DNA from: Neobacillus sp. WH10 | GTDB taxonomy: Bacteria; Bacillota; Bacilli; Bacillales; Cytobacillaceae | NCBI RefSeq assembly: GCF_030123405.1 | Contig: NZ_CP126110.1 | Span: forward strand, 1,240,001-1,304,000 | Reading direction: 5' to 3' | DNA length: 64,000 nt | In this document: piece after piece, positions 1 through 8,436 of the stretch | Position numbering within the stretch: the stretch's first letter is position 1 | Layout: every line of letters starts with the position of its first letter | Made by a program: the position numbers and the translations under genes | The notes under the pieces: generated by a model | Told to the model about the DNA's origin: nothing | What the model saw: the letters and a program-made list of their open reading frames with translations, nothing else | Databases searched by the model: none

Positions 1-47
1 GGCAAAGAAAATTTAAATAAGAATAGAAAAAAGAGGTGATTTATATC

Positions 48-530
48 TTGGACATCATATTTTGGATTATTATTTTCGCATGTTTTATCTTTAGTTTTAT
101 TGGACTCGTTTATCCGATTATTCCTTCTGTTTTGTTGATTTGGGTTGGAGTGGTGTTATATCATTTTGGGGTAAATTCAAATGAGCTTACTTGGATAACG
201 TGGACCATGTTGGGGTTATTAACGGTTTTTATTTTTTTAGCAGATTATTTAGCGAATCTTCACTTTGTCGATAAAGCAGGGGGATCTCAATGGGGAATGA
301 GAGCTGCAACGATTGGATTAATTGTTGGAAGCTTTGTAATACCGCCTTTTGGCGTCATTATTGTGCCGTTTGCATTAGTATTAATTGCTGAAATGATACA
401 AAAGAAAACATTCCAAGAATCCATTAAAGTGGCGTTTGCTACCTTAATTGCGTTTTTTAGCGGAACGTTTGCAAAAGCGATTATCCAGTTTATTATGATT
501 GGTGTTTTTGTATTTGGCGTGATTTTTTAA
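48..530 (+). CDS. DUF456 family small membrane protein (YqgC-like)
   Basis: A 160-residue, very hydrophobic protein with about four membrane segments and the glycine/proline pattern GLVYPIIPS near the N-terminus, typical of the DUF456 (YqgC) family; function unknown. A GTG at 36 is in frame, but AGAGGTGAT at 33-40 sits where a ribosome binding site for the TTG at 48 belongs, and the family usually starts with MDI, so TTG at 48 is preferred. It is followed at once by an intrinsic terminator, so it is the end of a transcript or stands alone. Family assignment is fairly sure. Confidence 0.75.
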   Translation: MDIIFWIIIFACFIFSFIGLVYPIIPSVLLIWVGVVLYHFGVNSNELTWITWTMLGLLTVFIFLADYLANLHFVDKAGGSQWGMRAATIGLIVGSFVIPPFGVIIVPFALVLIAEMIQKKTFQESIKVAFATLIAFFSGTFAKAIIQFIMIGVFVFGVIF

Positions 531-572
531 GAAAGCAGGCTTTTCGTTGCATGAAAAGGCCTGTTTTCTTTA
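531..572 (+). terminator. Intrinsic terminator after the DUF456 gene
   Basis: An AGCAGGC-TTTTC arm pairs with GAAAAGGCCTG around a short loop and is followed by TTTTCTTT. It begins right after the TAA of the DUF456 gene. Confidence 0.75.
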
Positions 573-777
573 TTCGGAGAATATTCCACGATAAAGTCAA
601 TCATATCCAAAGGATTTCCAATTAATATCTAATAAATGTCGTATATTTTGAAAAATAGGTAGTAAGTGTTCAGATTTAAGTCATAAACGCAAAAATATAT
701 GTAATAAGTTTTTAAAAATATGTCGTAATTGGAGGAAATTGTAGCGTAATGAGGAGGCTACGTGGACTTTTTTGATT

Positions 778-920
778 AAAATCCCGGGAAATTCCTATTA
801 GAAGGCTTCTACATCGATGTTTTAGCTAAAAAGTTTAGGAAATCCCTACGTAGAAGGCTCCTACATCGATGTTTGGGCTTAAAATCCCGGGAAACCCCCA
901 TCTAGAAGGCAAAATCGGGA
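778..920. repeat. Intergenic tandem repeat, 52-bp period
   Basis: About 2.7 copies of a unit containing CCGGGAAA, then TAGAAGGC, then CTACATCGATGTTT. The GAAGGC core starts at 801, 853 and 905, exactly 52 bp apart. A more degenerate copy may precede it near 750. The surrounding 573-1318 stretch holds no gene I can support. Spacing matches other arrays in this window although the sequence does not. Confidence 0.7.
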
Positions 921-1318
921 TTGTAAACAAGTGCGTTTCTTCCATTATGAAAGTGGTATTTTTATTGAAAAAATAATAATAAAAGGTTATTTTCTCAACA
1001 TTACCGAATATATAAGGAAGATAATTGGTAATAGGGAAGTGTTCAATTTGAACTATGTATTAATGGGGGTTGTTTTTATATATTCGGTTTATCAATTTCT
1101 TGTAAAAGGTTTAGATTAATATGAATACATAACTCATTAAGAGCGAAGGCAAGAATTTTTTCAATAGATGGTTATACATTTGATTGGAATGTGTTATTTG
1201 CAAAGGTCAATTTAACTTGCTGACGATAAAGGGGATATTAAAGAAATCCAAGGTGTAAATATTTGTGGATTTTGGATTGAGTATTGAAATGCAATTATTG
1301 TAGAAAGGAGGGTTTTAG

Positions 1319-1522
1319 ATGACACCAAAGCATATTGTTTCAGCAGCAGCTATTGTGCTGAACAACCAGAATGAAATTTTATTAATCAAAGGGCCACGAA
1401 GAGGTTGGGAAATGCCTGGTGGGCAGGTTGAAGAAGGAGAATCATTGAAGGATGCTGCTATTAGGGAAACTAAAGAAGAATCAGGTATCGATATTGCGTT
1501 CGGGTTTGAGAATAAGAAGTGA
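1319..1522 (+). pseudogene. Truncated Nudix hydrolase
   Basis: The 67-residue frame starts with an ATG behind AAAGGAGGG. It carries the first beta-strands and a complete Nudix box: G-x5-E-x7-RE-x-x-EE-x-G, around residues 38-60. It stops right after the box, whereas Nudix hydrolases normally run to about 140-160 residues. The following 60 bases do not restore the missing C-terminal half in any frame I read, and the next gene starts without a ribosome binding site. I read this as a 5' gene fragment joined to foreign sequence. An intact box does not imply activity here. Confidence 0.7.
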
Positions 1523-1586
1523 AAAAGGTGTAAATGGAAATGTTGGGTAAAAATGTATTGATTTTGCAGTTTGGCTGCGTTTAAAA

Positions 1587-2231
1587 ATGGATTTTCCAAT
1601 AAGGGTTGTAGTGTACCTAAAAAAAGATTATCAAATAAAAACGATTGATACTAAAGAGTTGGTAAGTGCTACATTTTTTGCCCCATTCGAAAAGAATGTC
1701 GAGCCTTATATTAGAGTGGCAACGGGTGACTTTGAAGAATTAGTTTCGGAAAGCGGATATGAGAGTGCTATTTTTGCGATATTAAATAGTATAGCTCACG
1801 AAGTCATGCACTACCAACAATGGATTGAAGAACGAGAATTCGATGAAGATGAAGCAGAAACCAATAGTCCTAAAATAGTAGAAGATTATTATTATGGCGA
1901 TTCTTTTTTTGAAGAGCTAGAAAAAAATCAAAAAGTATGGACTATTGAAAATGAGCAAGGTGTTCCTACTGCTACAAATATGGAAGGACAATGCTTTCTG
2001 CCATTTTGGTCCTCGAAACTTGGGGCAGAGAAAATCATTGCTAGCGTGCGAGTTTATCAAGAGTATAAACCGATTGAAATTCTTTTAGATGATTTTTTAA
2101 ACTGGTTAACAGAACTTGAGGATGATGGTTTAATGATTGGGATAAATTGGCGTGGCAAACAATTGATTGGACACGAAATGGAACCAAGCGAGATTATTGA
2201 TCAAATAAAAACGTGTAGTAAAGCCCTTTAA
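1587..2231 (+). CDS. HExxH-containing domain fused to DUF2750
   Basis: A 214-residue protein with two parts. Residues about 1-100 contain an HEVMH motif, a zincin-like HExxH, preceded by YIRVATGDFEEL; this resembles small uncharacterised Bacillus proteins. Residues about 110-214 (from VWTIENEQG through PFWS to GINWRGK) match DUF2750, often found in proteins of the immunity or housekeeping type with unknown role. No ribosome binding site precedes the ATG at 1587, and a stop lies just upstream in frame, so the true N-terminus may have been lost when the Nudix fragment was joined. Whether the HExxH binds metal is not known. Confidence 0.55.
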   Translation: MDFPIRVVVYLKKDYQIKTIDTKELVSATFFAPFEKNVEPYIRVATGDFEELVSESGYESAIFAILNSIAHEVMHYQQWIEEREFDEDEAETNSPKIVEDYYYGDSFFEELEKNQKVWTIENEQGVPTATNMEGQCFLPFWSSKLGAEKIIASVRVYQEYKPIEILLDDFLNWLTELEDDGLMIGINWRGKQLIGHEMEPSEIIDQIKTCSKAL

Positions 2232-2248
2232 AAATATGGAGGTGTTAT

Positions 2249-2536
2249 ATGCAGCTAATATTTTGGCCTTGTACGATTGCCTCATTAATTCTCTCCATAA
2301 TAGCCCTGGGTACAAGGAAATCTAAACTCCTTGTTTTAGCTTCAATCCTTATATTACCAATGTCGCTATACCTAGCTGCTACACCACGTTTCCTAGTATG
2401 GGGGTTAATTTTTCCACTCCTTTATCTTGGTGCAGCAAAATTCATAACAAAGAAAATGATTTGGGTTGCCGTTTTGTTGGTTATACCCAATCTATTATTA
2501 GTTGGATGGCTGGGATATGTTGTTTTAAACCAGTAG
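2249..2536 (+). CDS. Small hydrophobic membrane protein
   Basis: A 95-residue protein with three or four predicted membrane segments and no recognised domain. It has a good ribosome binding site (GGAGGTG, about 7 bases before the ATG) and begins 17 bases after the HExxH/DUF2750 gene, so the two are probably co-transcribed. I do not recognise the family. Confidence 0.55.
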   Translation: MQLIFWPCTIASLILSIIALGTRKSKLLVLASILILPMSLYLAATPRFLVWGLIFPLLYLGAAKFITKKMIWVAVLLVIPNLLLVGWLGYVVLNQ

Positions 2537-2648
2537 TTTGACAGTTTGTTGCACGCAAATTGACCATTTTGTCTCCCAAAAAACTTTGCCTAAATGTCCA
2601 GAAAATGGTAGCATGTTGGTAATCTGCTTTTTGAAGGAGGGAAAATAT

Positions 2649-3878
2649 GTGATAAAAATAACGGGGTCACAAACAGAAGCAAAGGTATTTTCAAATTATC
2701 CGCAGGAAACAGCGCTCGAGCAAATTCAAGAACTGTGCAATCAGACTTTTTTAAAGGATACTAAGATTAGTATTATGCCAGATTATCATACCGGAAAAGG
2801 CTGTGTGATTGGCACAACCATTCAGTTAAAGGATAAAGTTGTCCCGAACCTGGTTGGCGTCGATGTTGGCTGTGGCGTGTTAACCGTCAAGCTTCAGGAC
2901 AAAAAGGTTGATTTTAATAAGCTGGATAACGTAATTCGTACCTACGTCCCGAGCGGACAGGAGCTTCATTCAGATGAGACTGTCGGATTTATTAACACTA
3001 GTTTTCCAACCATTCAAGAATTTAAAACGGAGCATATATTAAGTGAAAATAGAAGCCTTCATAGCTTGGGAACACTTGGCGGCGGCAATCATTTTATCGA
3101 AGTTTCTGTCGATACCGATGGCTACCACTATTTAACGATTCATACCGGCAGCCGCTATGTGGGGGCCAGGATTGCGACCTACTATCAAAAGGTAGCCATT
3201 TCAAAGTTTCGTCAAAATGATTTAACCAATATGATTGAAAAATTAAAGGCTGAAGGTCGTCAAAAGGAAATCCAAGCAGCCATCCAAAGCTACAAAGAAA
3301 AGAACCCAGTCATTCCAAATGATTTGGCCTATTTGGAAGGCGAGGACTTCGATCACTATATCCACGACATGAAATTAGCCCAAAGCTTTGCAACAGCAAA
3401 CCGCGAAGAAATTGCCAGGGCGATTACAGATAATATGGGATTTGAAGAAATAGATCGTTTCGATACCGTGCACAATTACATTGATACAAACAACCTGATT
3501 TTACGTAAGGGTGCCGTTTCGGCGCAAAAAGGCGAACGCCTCATTATTCCAATCAACATGAGAGACGGGTCAATTTTAGCAGTTGGAAAAGGTAATGAAG
3601 AGTGGAATTATTCGGCACCGCATGGAGCAGGTCGCGTCTTGAGCCGGACAAAGGCGATGAAAACCTTGAAAATGGACGATTTCCACAATACAATGGAAGG
3701 CATCTGGACAACATCTGTATCCGAAGAAACACTTGATGAAGCACCAATGGCCTACAAATCGATGAATGAAATTTTAGAAAAAGTTGAAGAAACAGTTAAG
3801 ATTTCGAGCTTTATCAAACCAGTCTATAACTTTAAAGCGAGTGAAAAATATAATCCTGGTAGATATAAAAAATCATAG
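2649..3878 (+). CDS. rtcB: RtcB family RNA ligase
   Basis: RtcB proteins join 2',3'-cyclic phosphate or 3'-phosphate RNA ends to 5'-OH ends with GTP and Mn2+. The 409-residue product has the family motifs: DVGCG (about residue 70), GGGNHFIE (about 144), HTGSR (about 164) and PHGAGR (about 323), whose histidine is the expected guanylylation site. The reading frame is open further upstream, but AAGGAGGG at 2635-2641 points to the GTG at 2649. It is shorter than E. coli-type RtcB tRNA-repair forms tied to archease, and no archease or rtcA lies nearby, so its RNA target is unknown. Followed by a terminator. Confidence 0.85.
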   Translation: MIKITGSQTEAKVFSNYPQETALEQIQELCNQTFLKDTKISIMPDYHTGKGCVIGTTIQLKDKVVPNLVGVDVGCGVLTVKLQDKKVDFNKLDNVIRTYVPSGQELHSDETVGFINTSFPTIQEFKTEHILSENRSLHSLGTLGGGNHFIEVSVDTDGYHYLTIHTGSRYVGARIATYYQKVAISKFRQNDLTNMIEKLKAEGRQKEIQAAIQSYKEKNPVIPNDLAYLEGEDFDHYIHDMKLAQSFATANREEIARAITDNMGFEEIDRFDTVHNYIDTNNLILRKGAVSAQKGERLIIPINMRDGSILAVGKGNEEWNYSAPHGAGRVLSRTKAMKTLKMDDFHNTMEGIWTTSVSEETLDEAPMAYKSMNEILEKVEETVKISSFIKPVYNFKASEKYNPGRYKKS

Positions 3879-3886
3879 AGTTAGTA

Positions 3887-3915
3887 AGGGAGACTTTAAA
3901 AGTGGTCTCTCTTTT
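3887..3915 (+). terminator. Intrinsic terminator after rtcB
   Basis: GGGAGAC and GTCTCTC arms around TTTAAAAGTG, followed by TTTTTC. Confidence 0.6.
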
Positions 3916-4036
3916 TCGAATTTCCGTGGTTAATAGAAACTACACGAATAAAAGCTTTATAATTAATGATGTTACGGCAAAAAGGTTATTAAGATAGGTT
4001 TCACAGTGCCCGCAGAAGAGGAAAAAGGCCCGGACC

Positions 4037-4063
4037 GGTCACTCTGCCGGAATCACAGTGACC
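4037..4063. other. Inverted repeat upstream of the two-component operon
   Basis: GGTCACT and AGTGACC arms separated by 13 bases, followed by an A-run rather than a T-run on the plus strand, so it is not a terminator for rtcB. It could be an operator of the response-regulator operon starting at 4202. A second CACAGTG copy lies about 50 bases upstream. Role not established. Confidence 0.35.
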
Positions 4064-4201
4064 AAAAAAAAGAAAAATAGACCCTAGCAGTCACTTAGGA
4101 TTAGCCGCAATGATACATATTAAATAGCAATCTACAAAAAAAGGATTTTTCAAAGAGAGTATGGAAAATAACCATATAGGAATGAACAGGTGGGACATAC
4201 C

Positions 4202-4900
4202 ATGCAGCATAAGATTTTATTAGTTGAGGACGATTTGGCCATCAGTGATATGGTTAAAGGTCAATTTATCAAAGAAGGCTTTGAGGTAGTGCCAGCATTT
4301 GACGGAGAAGAAGCACTTGAGGTGTTTGCAAACGACATGTTTGATTTGATTCTCCTTGACTTGATGCTGCCAAAGCTTGATGGAATGGAATTTTTAAAAA
4401 TAATCCGTGAAAAAAGCATGATACCAGTGCTGATTATGTCGGCAAAGGATGGGGATTTAGATAAAGCGTTAGGACTAGGTTTTGGTGCTGATGATTATAT
4501 AGCCAAGCCGTTTTCAATGATTGAGTTGACGGCAAGGGTGAAAGCAGCCATCAGAAGAGCAACTCATTATTCACAAACGGAACAAAAGCAGGAGAAAAAG
4601 GTATTAACTGTTGGGGAAATTACCCTTGATTTAGACAATTTTTCAGCACAAAAAAAAGGAAAAGAGATCAAGCTGACAGCTAAGGAGTTTCATATTTTAA
4701 AACTATTTGTCTCACATCCCAGCCGTGTCTACACAAAGGCGCAAATTTATGGCTTAATATGGGAAGACGAGTATTACGGTGATGAAAATGTTATAAATGT
4801 TCATATGAGAAGGCTTCGGGAGAAAATCGAGGATGACCCGTCCAAACCGCAGTACATCAAAACATTATGGGGTATTGGCTATAAGCTTGGGGAGTTTTAA
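4202..4900 (+). CDS. OmpR-family response regulator
   Basis: A 232-residue protein with an N-terminal receiver domain (acidic pair EDD, phospho-acceptor Asp in LILLDLMLP, Lys in YIAKPFS) and a C-terminal winged-helix OmpR/PhoB domain ending GIGYKLG. A GTG 12 bases upstream is in frame, but CAGGTGGG at 4187-4194 better serves the ATG at 4202. It is followed two bases later by its histidine kinase. With the BcrA-type ATPase at 6145 the arrangement resembles peptide-antibiotic sensing and detoxification modules such as BcrRS/BcrABC. The inducer cannot be told from sequence. Confidence 0.85.
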   Translation: MQHKILLVEDDLAISDMVKGQFIKEGFEVVPAFDGEEALEVFANDMFDLILLDLMLPKLDGMEFLKIIREKSMIPVLIMSAKDGDLDKALGLGFGADDYIAKPFSMIELTARVKAAIRRATHYSQTEQKQEKKVLTVGEITLDLDNFSAQKKGKEIKLTAKEFHILKLFVSHPSRVYTKAQIYGLIWEDEYYGDENVINVHMRRLREKIEDDPSKPQYIKTLWGIGYKLGEF

Positions 4901-4902
4901 CA

Positions 4903-5838
4903 ATGGTCATTTTTTTATCCATAATCATAATCGGATTAGCAGGTCTAAATTTTTTACAATATAAATCGAGAATTAATCAAAAAGAAAATTTTACTTACAT
5001 ACACAAAAAGCTGAATCAGATAATCGACAGAAAAACGGATGAAAAGCTTTTATTGCATACAGATGATGAAGAGCTAAAACAAATATTAATCGAAATCAAC
5101 CGTCTTTTAGAACATAATCAAAAAATGATGGCCAGCTACAATAAAACAGAGATGTCGATGCGAAAAATGCTCTCCAATATCTCGCATGATATAAAAACCC
5201 CGTTGACTGTAGTACTCGGCTATATTGAAATTATGTTGAATGATCAGAATAGAAATCATGAAGAAACCGATGAGCTTCTGAAAAAAGTAAACGGTAAAAC
5301 GGTCGAGGTTTTAGATTTAATTAAGAAGTTCTTTGATCTAGCTAAGCTAGAGTCTGGAGATAAAGATATGCCCCTAACTAGGATGAATATGAATGACGTA
5401 TGTCAGAAGAATATTTTATGTTTTTATGAGGTTTTGACCACAAAAGGCTTTGATGTCGCGATTGAGCTGCCGGAAACCATTCTTTATGCTCTTGGGAATG
5501 AGGAAGAACTTGACAGGGTCTTAAATAATTTGCTTTCCAATGCCATTCAATATGGAGGGGATGGGAAAGCCTTGGGTCTGAAACTTAGAAGTGATGAACA
5601 GTCTGTTTACGTTGACGTATGGGATAAAGGTAAGGGGATCAGTGAGCTCCACAAGGATTTAGTGTTTGAAAGAATGTACACACTAGAGGATTCACGAAAT
5701 AAATCCTATCAAGGAAGCGGGCTCGGTCTAACTATTACCAAACGACTTGTAGAAAAAATGGACGGACAAATTTTTCTAAATAGCAAACCATATGAAAAAA
5801 CAACTTTTACCGTAAAATTAAAACGAATTATATATTAA
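4903..5838 (+). CDS. Sensor histidine kinase (one membrane segment)
   Basis: A 311-residue kinase with a single N-terminal membrane helix, a short linker, a HisKA segment (SNISHDIKTPLT, phospho-accepting His) and a HATPase with N-box (NNLLSNAIQYG), G1 (DKGKGIS) and G2 (GSGLGLTI). There is no sizeable extracellular domain, as in intramembrane-sensing kinases tied to antimicrobial-peptide transporters. Translationally coupled to the response regulator and followed by a terminator and a repeat element before the ABC gene. Confidence 0.85.
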   Translation: MVIFLSIIIIGLAGLNFLQYKSRINQKENFTYIHKKLNQIIDRKTDEKLLLHTDDEELKQILIEINRLLEHNQKMMASYNKTEMSMRKMLSNISHDIKTPLTVVLGYIEIMLNDQNRNHEETDELLKKVNGKTVEVLDLIKKFFDLAKLESGDKDMPLTRMNMNDVCQKNILCFYEVLTTKGFDVAIELPETILYALGNEEELDRVLNNLLSNAIQYGGDGKALGLKLRSDEQSVYVDVWDKGKGISELHKDLVFERMYTLEDSRNKSYQGSGLGLTITKRLVEKMDGQIFLNSKPYEKTTFTVKLKRIIY

Positions 5839-5843
5839 AAAAG

Positions 5844-5875
5844 CCAAGGGTGCCTCGTTATTGAGTTACCCTTGT
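5844..5875 (+). terminator. Intrinsic terminator after the histidine kinase
   Basis: CAAGGGT and ACCCTTG arms around a 14-base loop, followed by TTTAAATTATTTTATT. It separates kinase and ABC gene transcripts. Confidence 0.5.
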
Positions 5876-5903
5876 TTAAATTATTTTATTAACTTTGATA
5901 ACA

Positions 5904-6051
5904 GTCTAGCTCCAGCGCCTAACGAATAGTTTACTAGACCTTTCCTCCTTACGATAAGTTACCTAGATAATGCTTCTGCTCTTCGTGTTATTTAGATGCA
6001 GCGCTTTGGGGTTGGGGACATAATCCCCTGGGCAAGGCGCTTCCGCTTTTC
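5904..6051 (+). repeat. Dispersed intergenic repeat, GTCTAGCTCC type, copy 1
   Basis: Starts GTCTAGCTCCAGCGCC and ends GGCAAGGCGCTTCCGCTTTT. The AGCGCCT near one end is the reverse complement of AGGCGCT near the other, so the ends can pair. A second copy with the same ends but a different middle lies at 54481-54673. From memory this kind of element is common in Bacillus intergenic DNA. It has no coding potential. Confidence 0.65.
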
Positions 6052-6144
6052 TGCTTTCTTAAGATTTTTGTAAGAATTGATTAATAAAAATGAAAACACT
6101 AATGACTAGAATAAAAATAGTTAGAGACGAGGGGGAGATGAAAA

Positions 6145-7077
6145 ATGAGCTACATTATTAAAACAACTCAACTAACGAAAGTATATAATGGCAAGGAAGT
6201 TGTTTCGAATGTCAATATGAAAGTTAAAAAAGGAGAAGTATACGGATTTCTTGGGCCAAACGGTGCGGGTAAAACAACAATTATGAAGATGCTGACAAAT
6301 CTAGTGAAGCCAACGAGTGGTGAGATAGAGATCTTTGGTGAAAAACTGACGAACACCTCCTATGAAGTGTTAAAGCGGATGGGCAGCATTATTGAATATC
6401 CTGTTTTCTATGACAGGCTGACAGCCCGCGAAAATCTTGATCTGCAATGCGAGTATATGGGTTATTACGACAAAAAGGCGATTGATGCAGCCCTAGATTT
6501 AGTCAAATTAAAAAATATCAAGGATAAATCAGTGAAAGATTTCTCCCTAGGAATGAAGCAGCGCCTTGGAATCGCTCGTGCAATTATCACAAAGCCGGAG
6601 CTGTTAATTCTAGATGAACCGATTAATGGTCTTGATCCAGTAGGGATTAAAGAACTACGCGATCTTTTTCAAATGCTCTGTCGTGAATATGGCATAACGA
6701 TCCTGATTTCATCCCATATCCTTGGAGAAATTGAGCAAATTGCCGATACGATTGGGGTTATCAGTGAGGGGAAATTAATAAAAGAGGTTTCGATGGACGA
6801 AATCCACGAACAAAATACTGAGTATATCGAACTCGTGGTTAATGATGTAAAAAAGGCCTTTTATGTCCTTGATGAAATTCTTCATCTAACAAACTTTAAA
6901 GTAGTCGAAGAATCACGTTTTAGAATCTATGATATAGGAACATCACAATCTGAATTATCAAAGACATTAATTCTAAATGGAATCATGATTGAGGAAATCA
7001 ATAAAAAGAATCATTCATTAGAGGATTATTTCTTAACATTAATCAATGGGGGCGGAATCATTTTAGACGGTCATTAA
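6145..7077 (+). CDS. BcrA-like ABC transporter ATP-binding protein
   Basis: A 310-residue ATPase with Walker A (GPNGAGKTT), signature (FSLGMKQRLG) and Walker B (LLILDEPINGLDP), closest in style to BcrA/lantibiotic-immunity ATPases that work with a separate membrane permease to expel cell-envelope peptides. The permease gene expected next is missing: the frame ends in TAA at 7075-7077 and, in the same phase, IS66 transposase sequence starts at once. The final residues (GGGIILDGH) may therefore be slightly altered. The transporter is probably non-functional unless a permease is encoded elsewhere. Confidence 0.85.
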   Translation: MSYIIKTTQLTKVYNGKEVVSNVNMKVKKGEVYGFLGPNGAGKTTIMKMLTNLVKPTSGEIEIFGEKLTNTSYEVLKRMGSIIEYPVFYDRLTARENLDLQCEYMGYYDKKAIDAALDLVKLKNIKDKSVKDFSLGMKQRLGIARAIITKPELLILDEPINGLDPVGIKELRDLFQMLCREYGITILISSHILGEIEQIADTIGVISEGKLIKEVSMDEIHEQNTEYIELVVNDVKKAFYVLDEILHLTNFKVVEESRFRIYDIGTSQSELSKTLILNGIMIEEINKKNHSLEDYFLTLINGGGIILDGH

Positions 7078-7371
7078 GAAATTGATAACAACAGAAGTGA
7101 ACGTTCTATTAAACCGTTTGTAATCGGGAGAAAAAATTGGATGTTCTCAAATACACCGCGAGGTGCTAGAGGAAGTGCCATCATGTGTAGTGTGGTTGAA
7201 ACCGCAAAAGAGAACGGTTTAAGTCCATATCATTATCTTCGTTATTTGTTTGAAACGCTCCCCAATATCGATTTAAACAATAAAGAGGAAATCGATAAAG
7301 TCTTGCAGTGGTCAACGGATTTACTGTCTAGATGTAGAGTGCCGAAAAAAAGTGAAGTAAACAAAAAATAA
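7078..7371 (+). pseudogene. IS66-family transposase, C-terminal remnant
   Basis: Translating from 7078 gives EIDNNRSERSIKPFVIGRKN, followed by a tail containing MFSNTPRGARGSA and HYLRYLFETLP. This is the conserved C-terminal end of IS66 TnpC transposases. Only about 98 codons remain, without the upstream catalytic part, tnpA/tnpB or recognised terminal repeats. It directly abuts the ABC ATPase gene, so an insertion followed by deletion probably removed the partner permease. Confidence 0.85.
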
Positions 7372-7396
7372 CTCCAAAATAATTTTGGAGTTACTT
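7370..7396 (+). terminator. Hairpin after the IS66 remnant
   Basis: AACTCCAAAAT pairs with ATTTTGGAGTT almost without a loop, followed by ACTTTACGTTTACCC; the T-run is weak. It may be a terminator. Confidence 0.4.
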
Positions 7397-7566
7397 TACG
7401 TTTACCCTTTTCCCGCCTTACTCAACTAAATATTTTTTTCCTATCCGTATATTAATTCATTTTTTTTCAACCCGGATAATATTGTAAGTTACGGGAAAAT
7501 GAAAGGAAATTTAGAATTTGCGAGGAGGTTTTATACTTAATTAATGATAATTGAGGTGATGTCAGA

Positions 7567-8424
7567 TTGAATGAACCCATGGTTTGGTCTCCCAAAAAAA
7601 TTGAAGATGCATGGGAAATTAAACAAAAATACGGCTCTAATGCTAGGTATATATCGGGTGGGACATGGATTCAATTACGTTGGGAATCAGGTGAGCCTGT
7701 CCCAAGGCATTTAATTAATTTAGGGAATATCAATGAAATGAGCCAAATTAGGTTGCGAACAAATGGAAATGGGTTTTCAATAATAATGGGAGCAGCTTCA
7801 ACACTGTCAGCTTGTTTAAATCATCCAGATATTCAAAAGCATTGGCCTATAATGGTAAACGCGTTAGGTGGTATTGCTTCCCCTGCTGTAAGGAATCAAG
7901 CGACTATTGGCGGGAATTTATCATTTGGATATGGAGATCTTATTCCTGCCCTTTTAGTTTTGGATGCTTTGGTAACTTGGTTTGATGGAAAGCAATATGT
8001 AACTGATAAGCTAATAAATTTCCTGAAAAATACAAATGAAAGTTCAACATTAGTTAGTAATCTATTAACGGAAATTTTGTTACCGAAGGCAATTGTAACC
8101 ACTACTTTTTATAAAAAAATTGGCAGGCGAGAGGCTTTTTCGCCATCTATTTTGACTGTAGCGGGCACATACAAGTTGAATTCAAATAATGAAATTGACC
8201 AGCCTAGACTTGCTTTAGGAGGAGGAGAAGAATTACCTCACCGATTATTTTTAGTTGAAGATATGTTACAAGGCCAGGTTCCAAATGATGCTTTGTGGAA
8301 AAGAGTACATGCAAAAATACTCGAACTATTCGAACCATGTTCTGATCGCTTTACTTCTTCTCAGTATCGAAAGGAAGTTGCAGCAAACCTATTAATTGCA
8401 GGTTTATCAGGGTCTCTAGTTTAG
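7567..8424 (+). CDS. pucC: Xanthine dehydrogenase, FAD-binding subunit
   Basis: A 285-residue protein of the CoxM/PucC family, which carries FAD in three-subunit molybdenum hydroxylases and passes electrons from the iron-sulfur subunit to the acceptor. Visible FAD-binding motifs are RYISGGTW near residue 30 and GGIASPAVRNQATIGGNL near residue 100. It starts with TTG at 7567 behind GAGGTGATG. It is the first gene of a tight set with the molybdenum and iron-sulfur subunits and guanine deaminase. No pucR-like regulator or pucA/B maturation gene is in the window. Confidence 0.85.
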   Translation: MNEPMVWSPKKIEDAWEIKQKYGSNARYISGGTWIQLRWESGEPVPRHLINLGNINEMSQIRLRTNGNGFSIIMGAASTLSACLNHPDIQKHWPIMVNALGGIASPAVRNQATIGGNLSFGYGDLIPALLVLDALVTWFDGKQYVTDKLINFLKNTNESSTLVSNLLTEILLPKAIVTTTFYKKIGRREAFSPSILTVAGTYKLNSNNEIDQPRLALGGGEELPHRLFLVEDMLQGQVPNDALWKRVHAKILELFEPCSDRFTSSQYRKEVAANLLIAGLSGSLV

Positions 8425-8436
8425 GGAGGTATTCTA

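Noticed and set aside
931..1119. 62-codon frame with GTG start
   Set aside because: No ribosome binding site, begins at the end of a repeat array, no recognisable domain; composition looks like AT-rich intergenic DNA.
2538..2648. Upstream extension of the RtcB frame
   Set aside because: Extra 37 codons have no homology to RtcB N-termini, and a strong AAGGAGGG site lies just before the GTG at 2649.
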